Assembly (NCBI GenBank): GCA_902572675.1
Contig: CACGGY010000003.1
Span: forward strand, 1-35,902
From: an uncultured Prochlorococcus sp.
Lineage (GTDB): Bacteria > Cyanobacteriota > Cyanobacteriia > PCC-6307 > Cyanobiaceae
Reading direction: 5' to 3'
Length of the DNA: 35,902 bases
Shown: positions 1 through 11,521 of the stretch, one piece after another
Position numbering within the stretch: the stretch's first letter is position 1
How the letters are laid out: each line of letters begins with the position of its first letter
Notes under the pieces: generated by a model
Told to the model about the DNA's origin: nothing
Database searches by the model: none
What the model saw: only the letters and a program-made list of their open reading frames with translations
Made by a program: the position numbers and the translations under genes

Positions 1-2
1 CT

Positions 3-173
3 AGTGGATCTGCATGCAGTAATGGTGAACCATCTCATGTTTTACTAGCTTTAGGCAGATCTTTCAAAGAAGCAGAATCTTCAATAAGGTTAAGTATTGG
101 ATTAAGCACAAATTCAAAAGAGATAAAAGAAGCAATTCATATTCTCACAAATACGATCAAATCATTACGTTAG
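3..173 (+). CDS. Cysteine desulfurase (NifS/IscS-like), C-terminal fragment, truncated by window start
   Basis: Open frame from base 3 translates to SGSACSNGEPSHVLLALGRSFKEAESSIRLSIGLSTNSKEIKEAIHILTNTIKSLR*, matching the SGSAC(S/T) active-site region and SxRxSxG tail of class-V aminotransferase cysteine desulfurases. Confidence 0.85.
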   Translation, partial: SGSACSNGEPSHVLLALGRSFKEAESSIRLSIGLSTNSKEIKEAIHILTNTIKSLR

Positions 174-176
174 AAA

Positions 177-1085
177 TTATTGGCTTGTTAATTGAGCAAT
201 TCTTAATTTTCCACTTCTAGCTCTTCTATTTAGTTCGACTTCTTGTTCGGAAGGAGTAATTGGTTTTTTTGTAAGGTTTTTTAGTCTTTGATCATTCTTA
301 AAAGAACTTTTAACTAACCTATCCTCAAGGGAATGAAAACTAATAATAGAAATAATACCACCTGGCAAAAGCCATTCAGGAACAACTTGCAAAAATTTTT
401 CTAATACTTCAATTTCCTTATTTACAGCAATTCTTAGCGCTTGAAATGTTCTTGTTGCAGGGTGTATTTTTTTATATCTTTGTTTTGGTGGGAAGCAGCC
501 TGCAATAGAATAAGCTAACTCTTTTGTCCCAGAATATTTCCCATTTTCCTTCAAATCCATTTTTATTTTCCTAGCAATCTTTCTTGATAATCTCTCATCT
601 CCATATTTATAAATCAGATTAGCTAGATCTTTTTCATTTAAAGCCTCAATTAATTTCTCTGCATCAACCTCAAGAAGAGGATTCATACGCATATCAAGGG
701 GACCATCTTTATGTAAACTAAATCCTCTTTTAGGGTCATCAATTTGGTTACTATTTACTCCAAGATCTGCAATCACAAAAGAAACTTTTTCTTTGGGTAC
801 AAAATCAGCAAAATTTGAAGCCTTTATATCAATCCTATTTTTAAATTCATAAAGTTTTTTTGATGCAGATTGTCTCGCGAATGGATCTTGATCAAGCCCA
901 ATTATATTTAAATCCGAATATTTTCTCAATAAATGATAAGAGTGCCCGCCTCCGCCTAGAGTCGCGTCTATACCTTTAAGTTGGTTGTTATGTATTAATG
1001 GGTAATGTTCTAGTGAGGCCATAATCTCATCTGTCATAACTGATTTATGATTGAAAAAAGATGAATCAGATAGGTCAGTTTGCAT
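177..1085 (-). CDS. rsmH: 16S rRNA (cytosine1402-N4)-methyltransferase RsmH (MraW)
   Basis: 302 aa; HKSVMTDEI, DATLGGGGHS, GLDQDPFA, FHSLEDRLVK and RRARSGKLR motifs. Confidence 0.97.
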   Translation of the reverse strand: MQTDLSDSSFFNHKSVMTDEIMASLEHYPLIHNNQLKGIDATLGGGGHSYHLLRKYSDLNIIGLDQDPFARQSASKKLYEFKNRIDIKASNFADFVPKEKVSFVIADLGVNSNQIDDPKRGFSLHKDGPLDMRMNPLLEVDAEKLIEALNEKDLANLIYKYGDERLSRKIARKIKMDLKENGKYSGTKELAYSIAGCFPPKQRYKKIHPATRTFQALRIAVNKEIEVLEKFLQVVPEWLLPGGIISIISFHSLEDRLVKSSFKNDQRLKNLTKKPITPSEQEVELNRRARSGKLRIAQLTSQ

Positions 1086-1123
1086 AACTTTCGACTAAGA
1101 TTTATTTAGAAGTTAAATTTCGA

Positions 1124-2311
1124 ATGGCTCAGCTAGAGACTAGAACAGAACCAATGGTGGTCAATTTTGGCCCTCACCATCCCTCAATGCATGGGGTTTT
1201 AAGGTTAGTTGTAACTCTTGATGGTGAGAATGTCATTGATTGTGAGCCGGTAATTGGATATTTACATAGAGGAATGGAAAAGATAGCTGAAAATAGGACA
1301 AATGTCATGTATGTCCCTTATGTAAGCAGAATGGATTATGCAGCAGGAATGTTTTATGAAGCTATTGTAGTAAATGCTCCTGAAAGATTAGCTAATATTC
1401 CAGTTCCTAAAAGAGCAAGTTACATCAGAGTTATTATGCTGGAACTTAATCGAATTGCTAATCATCTTTTATGGCTTGGTCCCTTTTTAGCAGACGTAGG
1501 GGCTCAAACTCCATTTTTCTATATTTTTCGAGAAAGAGAAATGATTTATGATCTTTGGGAAGCTGCTACTGGACAAAGGCTAATAAATAATAATTTCTTT
1601 AGGATAGGAGGGGTCGCATGTGATCTTCCATATGGATGGTTAGAAAAATGTATAGATTTTTGTGATTGGTTCGGTCCTAAAATAGATGAATATGAAAAAT
1701 TAATTACAAATAATCCAATTTTTAGAAAAAGAATTGAAGGTCTCGGAACAATACAAAGAGATCAGGCAATTAATTGGTCTTTGTCTGGGCCAATGCTAAG
1801 AGCTTCTGGGGTTTCCTGGGATTTAAGGAAAGTCGATAGTTATGAATGTTATGACGATTTTGATTGGCAGATTGCTTCAGAAAAAGAGGGAGATTGTTAT
1901 GCGAGATATCGAGTAAGAGTCGAAGAGATGAGACAATCGCTAAGCATCATTCGCCAAGCATGCAAAATGATTCCAGGAGGTCCAACAGAAAATTTAGAAG
2001 CTCAAAGAATGGCAACTGAAGATAAGAAAAGTGAAATATTTGGCATTGACTATCAATATGTGGCTAAGAAGGTTGCTCCAACTTTTAAAATTCCCAATGG
2101 AGAATTGTATACAAGACTAGAGTCCGGTAAAGGAGAAATTGGTGTATTTATTCAAGGAAATAATGAAGTTACCCCATGGAGATTTAAGATCAGAGCAGCT
2201 GATTTAAATAATCTACAAATATTGCCTCATATTCTCAAAGGTGCCAAAATTGCCGATATTATGGCAATCCTTGGCTCAATAGACGTCATTATGGGATCTG
2301 TTGATAGATAA
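1124..2311 (+). CDS. ndhH: NAD(P)H-quinone oxidoreductase (NDH-1) subunit H
   Basis: 395 aa; [36 protein letters not shown], typical NdhH/NuoD family. Confidence 0.98.
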   Translation: MAQLETRTEPMVVNFGPHHPSMHGVLRLVVTLDGENVIDCEPVIGYLHRGMEKIAENRTNVMYVPYVSRMDYAAGMFYEAIVVNAPERLANIPVPKRASYIRVIMLELNRIANHLLWLGPFLADVGAQTPFFYIFREREMIYDLWEAATGQRLINNNFFRIGGVACDLPYGWLEKCIDFCDWFGPKIDEYEKLITNNPIFRKRIEGLGTIQRDQAINWSLSGPMLRASGVSWDLRKVDSYECYDDFDWQIASEKEGDCYARYRVRVEEMRQSLSIIRQACKMIPGGPTENLEAQRMATEDKKSEIFGIDYQYVAKKVAPTFKIPNGELYTRLESGKGEIGVFIQGNNEVTPWRFKIRAADLNNLQILPHILKGAKIADIMAILGSIDVIMGSVDR

Positions 2312-2320
2312 GTTCTTTAA

Positions 2321-2773
<453 letters not shown>

Positions 2774-2776
2774 TTA

Positions 2777-3979
2777 TTATTTTTTAAATTTATAGGTTAT
2801 TTTTTCTGTACTGGTATTTTTGTTTTTAACAATCCACTCTTCAGGTTTTTCATGTTTAGGCCAACTTTGAGAAAACTTTCTTAATAAATTTAATGAATTT
2901 TCAATATTTTTATGACTTGTAAGTTCTCTAAATTCAACAATTATTTTAATTTTATTTCCCCATAATTTGTCGGATACTTTTGAAATATTGAATTTATTAA
3001 TTGGGATATTTTCTTTCATAATGAAATCATTTAATCGAGATTCAATTACTTCTGGGAAAACGATTTCTCCTCCAGAATTAAAAGCGTTATCAATTCTTCC
3101 CAAAAAGTTTAAATATAAAGAATTATTGATTTGATTAATTTCACCTAAATCACCGGTTTGCCACCACCCATTTTTATTTTTGAAATTTTCAGTTTTTGAA
3201 GAGTCTATTATTTCGATTCCAATTCTTGTTGATTTTATCTCGATTAAACCTTTTGCATTAATTTTTATTTTTGTATCAGGTAGTATTTCTCCTAAATTTT
3301 CTAAACCCATTAAAAATTCTCTTGGTTTTAAACTCGTAACCATTGCTGCGGTTTCAGTCGAGCCGTAACAAGGTGCTAATTTTATTTTTTCTTGTATACA
3401 TTGTTCTGCAGTTTCTCCTGAAATTGAAGCTCCACCTACCCAAATTAGATCAAAAATTTTTAGCCAACTAATTCCATCTTTTTGAGCTAAAAGTCTTTGC
3501 AATTGGGTAGGTACTAATGATGTAATCAAGTGTTTTTTATTTTTTTTAGATTTAATTGTAAAAAGTAAAAGCTCTCGAGTTTTTTTTATCAAATTCGGAG
3601 AAATATTAATACAATCACACCCCCAAGTTTGACTTCGAAAAATCGGCATTAATCCACTTATGTGGTACAGGGGTAAAGTATTTAAAATTAAGGAGTTTTG
3701 CAATTCAAATCCTTGCTCTATTAGCCATTGACCTGATGTAGCTGCAGATAATTTAAGATTATCTAAATGGTGAAAACATTTTCTCGGTTTTCCAGAACTA
3801 CCACTACTGTTTAAGATAATTGCTGGCCCATTTTCAGTAATTGAATCTAATACATCTTCATCTTCATACAATTTGTTTTTTACATAAATAATTTTATTCT
3901 CTCTAATTTTTTCAATAATTTTCTCTACAGATTGAGTTTCATTATTTTCAACTTCAATAGTATGAATTTTATTTTTCAT
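2777..3979 (-). CDS. menE: O-succinylbenzoate--CoA ligase
   Basis: AMP-binding motifs ILNSSGSSGKPRKCFH, YGSTETAAM, WWQTGDLG. The ORF track starts at 3991; the ATG at 3979 gives an ATGA overlap with the menC stop and is the more likely start. Confidence 0.9.
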   Translation of the reverse strand: MKNKIHTIEVENNETQSVEKIIEKIRENKIIYVKNKLYEDEDVLDSITENGPAIILNSSGSSGKPRKCFHHLDNLKLSAATSGQWLIEQGFELQNSLILNTLPLYHISGLMPIFRSQTWGCDCINISPNLIKKTRELLLFTIKSKKNKKHLITSLVPTQLQRLLAQKDGISWLKIFDLIWVGGASISGETAEQCIQEKIKLAPCYGSTETAAMVTSLKPREFLMGLENLGEILPDTKIKINAKGLIEIKSTRIGIEIIDSSKTENFKNKNGWWQTGDLGEINQINNSLYLNFLGRIDNAFNSGGEIVFPEVIESRLNDFIMKENIPINKFNISKVSDKLWGNKIKIIVEFRELTSHKNIENSLNLLRKFSQSWPKHEKPEEWIVKNKNTSTEKITYKFKK

Positions 3980-4941
3980 AGTTGATCCCATATCTTTTTG
4001 GCTTCATTTAAAAATAGAAACGAATTAGGGAATTTTTTCATTGCTAAACCAGGAACTTTTGGAGTTGGTCCTTGTAATTGTAGAGACGATAAATGATAAA
4101 GCCATCTCTTCCCTATTCCAGTTTCAAATGAAGTACTTATAGATATTAAAGCTTTTTTATTTTCTAATTCTCTTAAAAGCTTAACTGGATTATTTTCTTG
4201 AGAAGGCCTTCGAATTTGCCAACCCTTCCACTCATCAATCAAAGTTGGAAATTTTAAAAGTGATTCGTCTAAGGCTATTGGGATTTTTTTGTTGAGTTCT
4301 TTCATTCCTTCAATATCATCAACACAGAGAGGTTGCTCTAACCAATCTATATTTTTATTATCTTTCAAAATATCAGCCCATCTATTAGCTATCTTTCTAC
4401 CCCAAGAACCATTAGCATCTATTCTTAACTTAATATTATTGCTTATTTGGCTTAAAATTTCTTCTAAATTTGCTTCTTCCTCATGGTTATCTCTTAATGC
4501 TACTTTCCATTTTATGGTTACTGATTTTCCAATATTAGATTGTCTTTTTTTAATTTCATTTAGCTCTGAAATTACATTTTCAGAATTTAACAGTATGGCT
4601 GTTTTATCAATTTCATCAAAGGCATAGTTTTCTTTAAAAATTATTTTCCCATTTATCTCAGCTAATGCAGAATTTATTGCAGATTGAATGCATGGGTGAA
4701 AAATATTTATTTGCTCAGATAAATTAAATACTTCTACATTCTCAGGGATCATATTTAGTTGTTTTGCGCATTTTTTTAAGTCTTCTTGTAGGAGTGGTGA
4801 AACTTCTCCAAAACCAATTTTTTTATCATTACTTGATAATTTAATTATCCAACCCAGTTTTGTAAGATAAGTGGTTTTAGAATTTTCTACTTTTGTGGAT
4901 AACTTAAAGCTATAAGATTTTTTTTTAAATATTAAGTTCAT
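3976..4941 (-). CDS. menC: o-succinylbenzoate synthase
   Basis: Enolase-superfamily motifs (KWKVALRD, LRIDANGSW, WLEQPL, IALDESL); clustered with menE and menA. Confidence 0.9.
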   Translation of the reverse strand: MNLIFKKKSYSFKLSTKVENSKTTYLTKLGWIIKLSSNDKKIGFGEVSPLLQEDLKKCAKQLNMIPENVEVFNLSEQINIFHPCIQSAINSALAEINGKIIFKENYAFDEIDKTAILLNSENVISELNEIKKRQSNIGKSVTIKWKVALRDNHEEEANLEEILSQISNNIKLRIDANGSWGRKIANRWADILKDNKNIDWLEQPLCVDDIEGMKELNKKIPIALDESLLKFPTLIDEWKGWQIRRPSQENNPVKLLRELENKKALISISTSFETGIGKRWLYHLSSLQLQGPTPKVPGLAMKKFPNSFLFLNEAKKIWDQL

Positions 4942-5855
4942 TTATTAAGCAAGTAATTAAATATTAATCCTGTGATTAAGCCAACTCCATTAAGAGTTTG
5001 AAATTTTATTGCGACGAATTTGGAATTTTTTATTACAGAAGGTTTTTTATAAGAAGATCTTAATAAATTTATAAGTCTTATTGCTTGTGGAAAACTAATC
5101 AAATAAAGGATACAAAACACTGGAATAAATCCAGTAACTATAGTTAAAAATTGAAAAATATATATTGTAAAAATTATCCAAGGCACAAATTGAGAACCTT
5201 TTTTTGCTCCTAGGCGAACTAAAGGTGAATTTTTCCCATGCTTTTTATCTTCAGAAATTTGATGAAAATGAGAACAAAATAATACAAGAGTTGTTGCTAA
5301 TGAAGGCCCTGAACCAAGTAATAAAGAAACTTTCCAGGGAATATCTTCGAAGTAAATATTAGAAGGATTTAACGCAATTAAGACTGCAGAGTATGCAAAA
5401 GGTCCAAATGCAAGCCAGCATAATGGTTCTCCTAAGCCTTGATAGCCAAATCTAAAAGGAGGGCCTTGATATAAATATCCTAAGAAGCAGCAAGATGCCA
5501 CCAAAATCAAAATGTTTATATTTGTTGATACTGAAATAATTGAAATTATTAATAAACCAATAACTAAAGATGTATATGCAATAAATGAAATTATTTTTTT
5601 ATTTTTTATAAGATTTACAATTGAATGGAATTTAAATTCATCGATTCCTGTTTCTGCGTCGAATAAATCATTAGTTAGGTTTTCCCAAAGTAATATAAAA
5701 ATTGCAGCTAAAGTAAATGCAATCAAATTATAAATTTTTACCTTTTCATATTGATTGAGTATATAAGCCCCTGTTATTAAAACCGGAAGTATGGCAACAG
5801 AATAAAGAGGCCATTTAATCGCTTGTTTCCATAATTTTTTTTTATCTTCGTCCAT
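4938..5855 (-). CDS. menA: 1,4-dihydroxy-2-naphthoate phytyltransferase (UbiA family)
   Basis: 305 aa, multiple TM segments; ENLTNDLFDAETGIDEFK prenyl-diphosphate/Mg site; ATGA-type overlap with menC. Confidence 0.92.
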   Translation of the reverse strand: MDEDKKKLWKQAIKWPLYSVAILPVLITGAYILNQYEKVKIYNLIAFTLAAIFILLWENLTNDLFDAETGIDEFKFHSIVNLIKNKKIISFIAYTSLVIGLLIISIISVSTNINILILVASCCFLGYLYQGPPFRFGYQGLGEPLCWLAFGPFAYSAVLIALNPSNIYFEDIPWKVSLLLGSGPSLATTLVLFCSHFHQISEDKKHGKNSPLVRLGAKKGSQFVPWIIFTIYIFQFLTIVTGFIPVFCILYLISFPQAIRLINLLRSSYKKPSVIKNSKFVAIKFQTLNGVGLITGLIFNYLLNK

Positions 5856-5956
5856 TTTTATTTAACTCACAAAATTCGATCATGATTAAATGTAGTTTAT
5901 AAATTGAGTTACATTTTTTACTTTATTGCATGATTTTTAGTTATTTTCAATAAGTA

Positions 5957-7369
5957 ATGAAAAATGATTTAAACTTAACAGATTTTTTAAAAGATGTATT
6001 TTCCTCTTTCGATAAGAAAGTGGAGAATTCTGGATTAGTAAGTATTTGTATTGAGATTCCTTGTATTGATTTATTACAAGTATATGAATTGTTTATAAAT
6101 AAATATCCGTTTTCTTCATTTTGGGAGGAATCTAATGGTATTTCATATATTGCTTTTGAGAAATGTAAATATGTTACTTTGGATGGTCCAAAAAGATTTG
6201 AGGTGGCAAAGGAGTTTAATTCTGAGAATTTTAAAAATTTAATTAACTTAACTAATGAATCACATAATTCTGCACTTTCAAAAATAATTTATTTATTTTC
6301 TTTTTCTGAAAACTTGAATAATAAGAATTTATCTTCTGATGTTCCTAGTTTGGAAGCTATTTTACCAAAAATATTAATTATTAAAAGTAATAACAATTGC
6401 TGGTTAAGAATCAATGGTCATGTTGACGGTAAATCATCATTAAGAACATTAATTGAAGAAATATGGACAATTAGAAATCAAGTTATTAATTCTGGCTCAG
6501 AATTAATAAAATCATCTGGCTTAAAAACTAGTTTTGATTTACCTATTATTGATGATTTCTTGCACTCCTTAGAAACCTCTAATACAAGTTTGAAAAAAGT
6601 AGTAAATAGAGGAATTCAATTAGTAGAAAAAGGTATTCTAGAAAAGATAGTTTTAGCTAATAGGATTAAAATAAAATGTAGAAATAAATTAGATTTAGTA
6701 GAAATTTTAAAAAGATTAAAAAAGAATCATCCAAATACATGCAGATATGTTTGGAAAAGAAATAGTAAGGATATTTTGTTTGGAGCATCTCCAGAAAAAT
6801 TATTTTCTTTTAATAAACCTAATTTAACTTTGGAGGCTCTTGCTGGAACTATCTCTACTAATTCAAATTACAAGAAACTTCTAAAAAGTACTAAAGACTT
6901 AAAGGAACATAATTTAGTAACACAGTATTTGATTAAATGTTTAGAAGTTTCAAAAATAAAAAACTTTGAAAAAAGTGATATTAAGGTAAATTCATTTGGA
7001 GATATTTCTCATTTGCAAACACTCATTTTCTCAAAAGTTGAAAATATATGTCCTTTTGAATTGCTTAAAAACTTACATCCATCTCCTGCTGTTTGTGGTT
7101 ACCCAAAAAATTCAGCATTGGATTGGATAAACACTCTTGAGTCTTTTCCTAGAGGAAATTATGCATCTCCAATGGGTTGGGTTGATTCATCAGGAAATGC
7201 TTCATTTCTTTTAGCAATAAGAGGAGCTAGGTATATTGAAGAAAATATTGAATTTATTGCGGGTTCCGGTATAGTTTCAGGCTCCGTTTTAGAGAAAGAA
7301 ATAGATGAGATTAAATTAAAATTTGAATCTATAGTAAAACAAATATTTTTCGCTAAAAATCCTAGATAA
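5957..7369 (+). CDS. menF: Isochorismate synthase
   Basis: Chorismate-binding family: [77 protein letters not shown]. Confidence 0.92.
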   Translation: MKNDLNLTDFLKDVFSSFDKKVENSGLVSICIEIPCIDLLQVYELFINKYPFSSFWEESNGISYIAFEKCKYVTLDGPKRFEVAKEFNSENFKNLINLTNESHNSALSKIIYLFSFSENLNNKNLSSDVPSLEAILPKILIIKSNNNCWLRINGHVDGKSSLRTLIEEIWTIRNQVINSGSELIKSSGLKTSFDLPIIDDFLHSLETSNTSLKKVVNRGIQLVEKGILEKIVLANRIKIKCRNKLDLVEILKRLKKNHPNTCRYVWKRNSKDILFGASPEKLFSFNKPNLTLEALAGTISTNSNYKKLLKSTKDLKEHNLVTQYLIKCLEVSKIKNFEKSDIKVNSFGDISHLQTLIFSKVENICPFELLKNLHPSPAVCGYPKNSALDWINTLESFPRGNYASPMGWVDSSGNASFLLAIRGARYIEENIEFIAGSGIVSGSVLEKEIDEIKLKFESIVKQIFFAKNPR

Positions 7370-8285
7370 TTTCCACTAATTTTTCAATAACTTCCTCTGA
7401 AACATTCTTATTGGATAAATTTTCTATTTCTCTTAAACCTGTTGGACTGGTTACATTAATCTCGCTAAGCATTCCATTTATTACATCAATACCTACAAAA
7501 AATAAACCTTCATCTTTGAAGTGTTGAGATAATTCTGAGCAGATACTTTTTTCTTTTTCTGTTAATAATGTTGGTTCAGCCTTTCCTCCCATTGCTAAAT
7601 TACTCCTAAAATCTCCTCCTTGAGGAATCCTATTTATTGATCCAATTGCTTCACCGTTTACGATAATTATTCTTTTATCACCCTCTATAACTTCAGGAAT
7701 AAATTTTTGCATCATAACGGGTAATTCTTCTTGAGAAGTGATTAATTCAATGATTGATTTAATACCTGGAGAATTTTTATTTATCCTTATAACACCTTGA
7801 CCACCTTTTCCTCCAAGAGGTTTTATGACTACTTCATTATTTATATTTGCAAAATTAATAAGATCTTTTACCTTACTCGCAACTATTGTAGGTGCCATTA
7901 AGTGACTGTATCTCAAAGCACCTAGCTTTTCATTCCATGCTCTTAATGATGAGGGTTTGTTGATTACTTTTACTCCTTTTCTTTCCGCAACTTCTAAAAG
8001 ATGAGTTGCATATAAATAAGCCTCATTTACAGGAGGATCTTTTCTCATCCAAATGCAATTAAATTCGGCGAGAGGTATGCAATCATTATCTTTGAGAGAA
8101 ATCCAGGGATTTACTTCAACTTTGACGGAAGATGCCCATACTTCATCACCTCTAGCTTCAAGGTCCTGAGGTGTACAACTCCAAATTTCAATATTTTTTT
8201 TTGATGATGCTTGCATTAAAGCAGCAGTTGAATCTTTTAAGGGATTTATATTTTTTATTGGATCTATCACGAATAGAAATTTCAT
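7362..8285 (-). CDS. gshB: Glutathione synthetase
   Basis: 307 aa; [36 protein letters not shown]: prokaryotic GshB ATP-grasp. Confidence 0.96.
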   Translation of the reverse strand: MKFLFVIDPIKNINPLKDSTAALMQASSKKNIEIWSCTPQDLEARGDEVWASSVKVEVNPWISLKDNDCIPLAEFNCIWMRKDPPVNEAYLYATHLLEVAERKGVKVINKPSSLRAWNEKLGALRYSHLMAPTIVASKVKDLINFANINNEVVIKPLGGKGGQGVIRINKNSPGIKSIIELITSQEELPVMMQKFIPEVIEGDKRIIIVNGEAIGSINRIPQGGDFRSNLAMGGKAEPTLLTEKEKSICSELSQHFKDEGLFFVGIDVINGMLSEINVTSPTGLREIENLSNKNVSEEVIEKLVEII

Positions 8286-8290
8286 AAGAT

Positions 8291-8545
8291 CTAGTTTAAT
8301 AATGTGTCTAATTTATTTTCATTTTCTAATGTGTAGAGATCATCGCAGCCTCCGATACCCTCATTATCTATAAATATTTGTGGTAATGTTCTTCTACCAT
8401 CTGCTCTTTCGATCATCAATGCTCTGGCATCTTCGTCACCATCTATTTTATATTCTGTAAAATTTATATTTTTTTTCTTGAGAAGTGATTTTGCTCGATT
8501 ACAGAATGGGCAATATTGCCAAGTATAAATTTCAACTTTGGACAT
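8291..8545 (-). CDS. grxC: Glutaredoxin 3
   Basis: 84 aa; YCPFC active site, RRTLPQIFI and GGCDDL motifs; directly upstream of gshB on the same strand. Confidence 0.95.
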   Translation of the reverse strand: MSKVEIYTWQYCPFCNRAKSLLKKKNINFTEYKIDGDEDARALMIERADGRRTLPQIFIDNEGIGGCDDLYTLENENKLDTLLN

Positions 8546-8621
8546 TTTTTTAAAATAATACTTAGTTTATACTATTAAACAAAAGTGCTTGTTAGATTAT
8601 AAATAACGATTAAATTCTATT

Positions 8622-9744
8622 TTGATAGATATTACAGATTTCAAAAAAGATCTTTCGGAACTAACAGAGCGCCTTGTTAATGCTCAGGATTGTCTTTGAC
8701 GTTCCAAGATTAAAAGCGAAAAGGAGAGAGTTAGAGCAAATTTCTGCTCAACCTGAATTTTGGGAGAATCAAGAAGAGGCGAAAAAACAAATGCTAATCC
8801 TTGATGATGTTAAGGCACAACTTGAATTGTTGGATAAATGGAAAACTTTTATTTCTGATGCTAATGCCTCTCTTGAGCTTTATTCTTTAGAACCAGAAGA
8901 GGAAATGATCTTGGAATCCCAGCAGGGATTAAAGAAATTAAGAGAGAATTTAGATAAATGGGAATTTGAAAGATTGTTATGTGGTGAATACGATAAGGAA
9001 GGAGCAGTAGTTTCTATTAACGCAGGAGCTGGTGGAACAGATGCTCAGGATTGGGTAGAGATCTTATTGAGAATGTATTCAAGATGGGCCGATAATAATC
9101 AAATGAGTTTAAGTATCAATGAATTATCTCAAGGAGAAGAAGCAGGTATCAAAAGTGTAACTTTTGAAATTGATGGAAAATATGCGTACGGATATTTACA
9201 ACATGAAAAAGGAACTCATAGATTAGTAAGAATTTCTCCTTTCAATGCTAATGGTAAAAGACAAACCAGCTTTGCTGGTGTGGAGATCATGCCAAAATTA
9301 GATGAAAATATTTCACTTGATATACCTGAAAAAGATTTGGAAATTACAACAAGCAGATCCGGTGGGGCTGGAGGACAAAATGTTAATAAAGTAGAAACAG
9401 CGGTGAGAATTGTTCATGTGCCTTCAGGGATTTCAGTAAGATGTACACAAGAAAGATCTCAATTACAAAATAAAGAAAAAGCTATGTTACTTCTTAAGTC
9501 TAAACTACTAGTGATTGCTAAAGAACAAAGAGCTGCAGAAGTCGCTGATATTAAAGGTGATATTGTGGAAGCTGCATGGGGCAATCAAATAAGAAATTAT
9601 GTTTTCCATCCCTATCAAATGGTAAAAGATCTCAGAACTATGCAGGAGACTAACGACTTAGATAGTGTTTTAGATGGTGGACTGGAACCATTTATTCATG
9701 AATTATTACGCATGAATATTTCTTCTAACGAATCTATTGAATAA
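8622..9744 (+). CDS. prfB: Peptide chain release factor 2, expressed via programmed +1 frameshift at CTT-TGA-C (8694-8700)
   Basis: Zero-frame TTG start at 8622 encodes (M)[24 protein letters not shown] then TGA (8697-8699); the +1 frame continues [22 protein letters not shown]... with the [17 protein letters not shown] motif. The ORF-track start at 8674 is an out-of-frame artefact. Confidence 0.95.
8694..8700 (+). promoter_or_regulatory. prfB: Programmed +1 ribosomal frameshift site (CUU UGA C) with upstream SD-like CAGGA
   Basis: GCTCAGGATTGTCTTTGAC: in-frame UGA preceded by CUU and followed by C, with a purine-rich AGGA just upstream, as in the classical RF2 site. Confidence 0.92.
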
Positions 9745-9747
9745 CTA

Positions 9748-9930
9748 ATGAAAAATAAAAACGAAAATATAGAAAAAAAAGTTGCTCCCCCAAGCTTTAT
9801 AAAGCTTGCTATGCGAAATATGGTAAGGAAGGGTTCAAAAAGTATTTCTCATTTTTCAATAACCTTTATAGTTTTAATAGGGATATTAATACTTTTAGCC
9901 ACAGTAGGTAAGCCTAATATTCCTGTATAA
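9748..9930 (+). CDS. DUF3285-like small single-TM cyanobacterial protein
   Basis: 60 aa; APPSFIKLAMRNMVRKGSKSISHFSITFIVLIGILILLATVGKP; three nt after prfB. Confidence 0.8.
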   Translation: MKNKNENIEKKVAPPSFIKLAMRNMVRKGSKSISHFSITFIVLIGILILLATVGKPNIPV

Positions 9931-9936
9931 GAATGT

Positions 9937-10476
9937 ATGACAGAAAAAATTATTTCTGAAATAAATTTAGATTTGGTTTTTAAATGTAATGAATTTTCTC
10001 AATTTTCAAATAAGTTAAAAGATTCTAAAAATAAGCTTATTTTTGAATCTAATTTTTGGGAGCAAGTTTTTTTATCTTGGATAAAAATAATATTAAAAAA
10101 AGATGATTATAAATTGCCAAATTTCATTTTTGAAAAAAAATCTTTTTCATTAGGCTTAGAGATCATATCTAATCAAGAAATTGCTTTTATGAACCAGAAA
10201 TGGATGCAAAAAAATGGACCAACTGATGTTCTATCTTTTCCAATCATTTCTGATGAATCTCTAAATACTTTAGATCATATAGAGTTGGGAGATATATTCA
10301 TATCATTAGAGATCGCACTTGAGCAATCTTATGAATATAAACATTCAATCTATAAAGAAATGCTCTGGTTGGCTAGTCATGGATTTTTACATCTTTTAGG
10401 TTGGGAACATAATAATGATCTTGATTTAGAAAATATGTTAAATTTTCAGGAATATTTAATTAAAAAATTAGATTAA
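9937..10476 (+). CDS. ybeY: Endoribonuclease YbeY / rRNA maturation factor
   Basis: Zn motif [20 protein letters not shown] and ELGDIFIS motifs. Confidence 0.96.
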   Translation: MTEKIISEINLDLVFKCNEFSQFSNKLKDSKNKLIFESNFWEQVFLSWIKIILKKDDYKLPNFIFEKKSFSLGLEIISNQEIAFMNQKWMQKNGPTDVLSFPIISDESLNTLDHIELGDIFISLEIALEQSYEYKHSIYKEMLWLASHGFLHLLGWEHNNDLDLENMLNFQEYLIKKLD

Positions 10477-10482
10477 AAATCT

Positions 10483-10902
10483 ATGGACAAAAAAATAAAC
10501 TCTCTAAAAAATAGAATAGAATCTTATAAAACTTCTAGTAATGTATTAAAAAGTTTTAAGTATGCTTTTAGTGGAATTAGTTACGTATTAAAAACTTCAA
10601 GAAATTTTAAAATTCAATTAATTTTTGCAGTTACAAGTTTAATGATTGGTTTTTTGCTGCAAATTAGTCAAAGTAATTATGTAATTTTAATTGCCACAAT
10701 TATGTCTGTTTTAATCTTAGAAATATTAAATACATCTATTGAATCAATAGTTGATTTAGTAGTTAAAAAAGAATTTAATAGTTTGGCAAAAATTTCAAAA
10801 GATACTTCTGCAGGAGCAGTGTTATTAGCTTCCATTAATTCTGTTATTATTGCTGTATATATTTTTGTTCCTAAAATTAAGTTGTTATTTGAATATATAT
10901 AG
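10483..10902 (+). CDS. dgkA: Diacylglycerol kinase / undecaprenol kinase (DgkA family)
   Basis: 139 aa; ILEILNTSIESIVDLV and KDTSAGAVLLASINSVIIAVYIF motifs. Confidence 0.93.
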   Translation: MDKKINSLKNRIESYKTSSNVLKSFKYAFSGISYVLKTSRNFKIQLIFAVTSLMIGFLLQISQSNYVILIATIMSVLILEILNTSIESIVDLVVKKEFNSLAKISKDTSAGAVLLASINSVIIAVYIFVPKIKLLFEYI

Positions 10903-10904
10903 AT

Positions 10905-11501
10905 ATGTTTCTTGTTATTGATAATTACGATAGTTTTACATATAACCTTGTTCAATATTTAGGAGAACTTTCTGTTGAGCATGAAATCACTCGAGAATTA
11001 ATAGTTAAAAGAAATGATGAGATTACTCTAGATGAAATTATCAAACTAAATCCTAGTGGTATCCTATTATCGCCAGGTCCTGGTAATCCAGATCAATCTG
11101 GAATTTGTTTGCCAATACTAAAAAAATTATCAAAAACTATTCCAACATTAGGAGTTTGTTTAGGGCATCAAGCTTTGGCCCAAGCTTTTGGAGGTAAGGT
11201 TATAGTTGGGAAAGAACTTATGCATGGTAAGACATCCAAAATATTTCATAATCAAAAAGGTTTGTTTAAAGATATCGAGACTCCATTTGTGGCTACTAGA
11301 TATCATAGTCTTATAGTTGATTCAAGTTCATTACCAACTTGCTTTGATATAACTGCGACTTTAGAAGACTCAACTATTATGGCTATTTCTCACAAAGAAT
11401 ATAAGCATTTACATGGAGTACAGTTTCATCCTGAAAGTGTATTGACACAATTTGGTCATAAATTAATTAGTAATTTTCTAAAAATGGCTGAACAAAAGTA
11501 A
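10905..11501 (+). CDS. Anthranilate / para-aminobenzoate synthase glutamine amidotransferase component II
   Basis: Class I GATase: DNYDSFTYNLVQYLGEL, LLSPGPGNPDQSG, GVCLGHQALAQAFGG, HGVQFHPESVLT. TrpG versus PabA role cannot be resolved from sequence. Confidence 0.95.
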   Translation: MFLVIDNYDSFTYNLVQYLGELSVEHEITRELIVKRNDEITLDEIIKLNPSGILLSPGPGNPDQSGICLPILKKLSKTIPTLGVCLGHQALAQAFGGKVIVGKELMHGKTSKIFHNQKGLFKDIETPFVATRYHSLIVDSSSLPTCFDITATLEDSTIMAISHKEYKHLHGVQFHPESVLTQFGHKLISNFLKMAEQK

Positions 11502-11521
11502 AATATAAAAAAATTTATAAT

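Noticed and set aside
4289-4627. 112-aa plus-strand ORF antisense to menC
   Set aside because: No recognisable protein features; menC on the other strand is well supported.
8674-8700. prfB start at 8674 as given in the ORF track
   Set aside because: Produces [11 protein letters not shown]; the zero-frame peptide plus CTT-TGA-C frameshift explains the sequence far better.
10677-10955. 92-aa minus-strand ORF across dgkA/pabA junction
   Set aside because: AT-rich antisense frame overlapping two well-supported genes; no signal of its own.
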